Assembly: GCA_017509375.1 (NCBI GenBank)
Contig: JAFWPT010000055.1
Span: 1-5,430 of the forward strand
DNA from: Bacteroidales bacterium
GTDB taxonomy: Bacteria; Bacteroidota; Bacteroidia; Bacteroidales; UBA932
Direction of reading: 5' to 3'
DNA length: 5,430 nt
Made by a program: the position numbers and the translations under genes. Of this stretch, positions 4,061 to 5,430 are shown piece by piece; the stretch's first letter is position 1, and every line of letters starts with the position of its first letter. The notes under the pieces were generated by a model. That model did no database searches, was not told where the DNA came from, and saw nothing but the letters and a program-made list of their open reading frames with translations.

Positions 4061-5092
4061 ATGCGGATAGGAGATTTGGAATTTGGGGAGAAACCTTTGT
4101 TTCTGGCACCTATGGAGGACGTTACGGACGTCTCTTTCCGTATTCTGTGCAAGGAGCAGGGGGCTGCTATGGTCTATACCGAGTTCGTCCCCTCAGACGG
4201 TCTTATCCGCGATGCGGACAAGGCCATCGCCAAGATGCGGACCTTGCCGGAAGAGGCTCCGGTGGGCATCCAGATCTACGGCCACCTGCTGGAATCCATG
4301 GTGGAGGCGGCTAAGATGGCGGACCATGCGGCGGAGATTGCCGGCGGCCACGGCGCCGACATCATCGACATCAATTTCGGCTGCCCGGTTTCCAAGATTG
4401 CCGGCCGTGGCGCCGGGAGCGGCATGATGAGGGAGCCGGACAAGATGGTGGCCATTACCAAGGCGGTCGTGGACGCCGTAAAGAAGCCCGTGACCGTAAA
4501 GACACGACTGGGCTGGGACGAGAGCTCCAAGATAATCCCGGAGCTTGCCGAACGCTTGCAGGATGTTGGCATCCAGGCACTTACTATTCACGGCCGCACG
4601 CGTCAGCAGATGTACAAGGGAGCCGCGGACTGGACCCTGATAGGCGAGGTGAAGAACAACCCCCGCATCCACATCCCCATCATCGGCAACGGCGACATCA
4701 CCGACGGCCCTAAAGCCAAGGCTGCTTTCGACCGCTACGGCGTGGATGCCATAATGATAGGCCGTGCCTCTTTCGGCCATCCCTGGGTATTCCGGGAAAT
4801 CCGCCACTATCTGGATACCGGAGAGCTGTTGCCCCAGCTGGACGTGAAGGAACGCGTAGCACTCGCCAAACGTCATTTCGACCTTTCCATCCAATGTAAA
4901 GGCCAGCCAAGGGGGGTGTATGAGATGCGTCGCCATCTGAGCTGTTATTTCAAGGGCCTCCCGGACTTCAAATCCACCCGCATGAAGCTGGTCACGTCCT
5001 GCGACCCCGTTGAAATTCACGAAATACTTGACCATATTGCAGAAAATTGGGCTGAGGCCCCCCTTGAGTCCTCTAACGTATATGATATATAA
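4061..5092 (+). CDS. dusB: tRNA-dihydrouridine synthase, DusB type
   Basis: FMN-dependent, NADPH-using enzyme that reduces uridines in the tRNA D-loop. With ATG 4061 the protein has 343 residues, normal for DusB. An in-frame TTG at 4052 would add MYT, but it falls inside the putative promoter box. Motifs in order: FMN-binding LAPMEDVTDVSFR (15-27); TEFVPSDGL; DINFGCPVSKIAGRGAGSG with the catalytic Cys108; VKTRLGWD with Lys147; HGRTRQQMYKGAADW from His177; phosphate-binding IGNGDI (Gly209-Asp212) and IGRASFGHPW (Gly234-Arg235); then a C-terminal helical tRNA-binding part with MRRHLSCYFKGLPDFK. All key residues are present, so it should be active. It is divergent from tRNA-Ser, 38 bases apart, and its 3' end overlaps lpxK, so the two are likely cotranscribed. 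E. coli DusB modifies U17; the same target here is an inference. Confidence 0.95.
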   Translation: MRIGDLEFGEKPLFLAPMEDVTDVSFRILCKEQGAAMVYTEFVPSDGLIRDADKAIAKMRTLPEEAPVGIQIYGHLLESMVEAAKMADHAAEIAGGHGADIIDINFGCPVSKIAGRGAGSGMMREPDKMVAITKAVVDAVKKPVTVKTRLGWDESSKIIPELAERLQDVGIQALTIHGRTRQQMYKGAADWTLIGEVKNNPRIHIPIIGNGDITDGPKAKAAFDRYGVDAIMIGRASFGHPWVFREIRHYLDTGELLPQLDVKERVALAKRHFDLSIQCKGQPRGVYEMRRHLSCYFKGLPDFKSTRMKLVTSCDPVEIHEILDHIAENWAEAPLESSNVYDI

Positions 5093-5430
5093 GCTCGTAT
5101 TAGCCTTACGCAACGCCCGTTACCGCGGAGGCCGCCACAGCGGCAAGGCGGAAGTTCCCGCCATTTGCGTAGGTAATATTACGGCGGGCGGCACCGGCAA
5201 GACTCCCCACACGGAATTGATTGTCCGTACCCTGCTGGACAGCGAGCGTTGGGGCAACTCCAACATCGCAGTGCTGTCCAGGGGCTACAAGCGCCGCAGC
5301 CGGGGATTCCAGAACCTGCCCTTCGACGCCGGAGCCGGAATGTTCGGAGACGAAGCCGTGCAGGTAAAGCAGAAATTCCCGCAAGTAACAGTGGCCGTGG
5401 ATAAAGACCGCTTGGAGGGTTGCGACATCC
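5082..5430 (+). CDS. lpxK: Tetraacyldisaccharide 4'-kinase, 5' part, cut by the window edge
   Basis: Membrane-associated kinase that phosphorylates the 4' position of the lipid A precursor. The window shows 116 codons from ATG 5082 and then ends. The Walker A loop VGNITAGGTGKTPHTE has GGTGKT at 36-41 (Lys40). SRGYKRR follows at 66-72 and the conserved GDE at 89-91, then VAVDKDR, all typical of LpxK. The ATG start gives an 11-base overlap with dusB. However, reading upstream in frame gives PLSPLTY before MIYKLVLALRN, which looks like the family's usual N-terminal membrane-anchoring helix. TTG 5064 may therefore be the true start, giving a 29-base overlap (see findings). The end of the gene is not visible. 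Family assignment is secure; the start is not. Confidence 0.93.
   Translation, partial: MIYKLVLALRNARYRGGRHSGKAEVPAICVGNITAGGTGKTPHTELIVRTLLDSERWGNSNIAVLSRGYKRRSRGFQNLPFDAGAGMFGDEAVQVKQKFPQVTVAVDKDRLEGCDI

Noticed and set aside
4193..5113. Long minus-strand open frame of 306 codons opposite dusB
   Set aside because: It is the antisense shadow of dusB, whose family motifs are all in the plus-strand frame; such long shadows are usual in GC-rich codon use.

Overview
The window looks like a chromosomal segment of a fairly GC-rich member of the Bacteroidales. The evidence is threefold: promoters of the Bacteroidetes type (-33 TTTG, -7 TAnnTTTG) instead of -35/-10 boxes, a surface lipoprotein with a fimbrillin-like front and a FISUMP-type C-terminus, and genes with no clear Shine-Dalgarno. 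Genus cannot be set from this sequence. Both window edges cut through genes.

Layout, left to right. (1) Positions 1-377, minus strand: 5' part of endonuclease III (nth), divergent from (2) 431-1021, plus strand: a small secreted outer-membrane beta-barrel protein followed by two hairpin terminators. (3) 1096-2755, plus strand: a clear TTTG-N20-TAGCTTTG promoter drives an overlooked 45-residue ORF (1157-1294) and a 485-residue lipoprotein (1298-2755). The small ORF stops three bases before the lipoprotein ATG, in the same frame. (4) 2756-3090: a hairpin-rich stretch with no convincing gene, between convergent genes. (5) 3091-3153: three 21-bp tandem repeats that copy the 3' end and stop codon of (6) 3147-3722, minus strand, a YdeI/OmdA-family protein. 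(7) 3740-3930: a run of small hairpins. (8) 3933-4022, minus strand: tRNA-Ser(CGA), divergent from (9) 4061-5092, plus strand: dusB, which overlaps (10) the 5' part of lpxK, running off the right edge.

Most of the window is housekeeping: base-excision repair (nth), tRNA and its dihydrouridine modification (tRNA-Ser and dusB), and lipid A synthesis (lpxK). The accessory part is the small-ORF/lipoprotein operon, probably making a cell-surface or adhesin-like protein. I see no RNA polymerase, transposase, integrase, CRISPR array or reverse transcriptase. The points most worth following are the small peptide coupled to the lipoprotein, the lipoprotein C-terminus that resembles a diversity-generating-retroelement target, the stop-codon-copying tandem repeat, the two hairpin-rich intergenic regions, and the near-leaderless promoters of nth and dusB.
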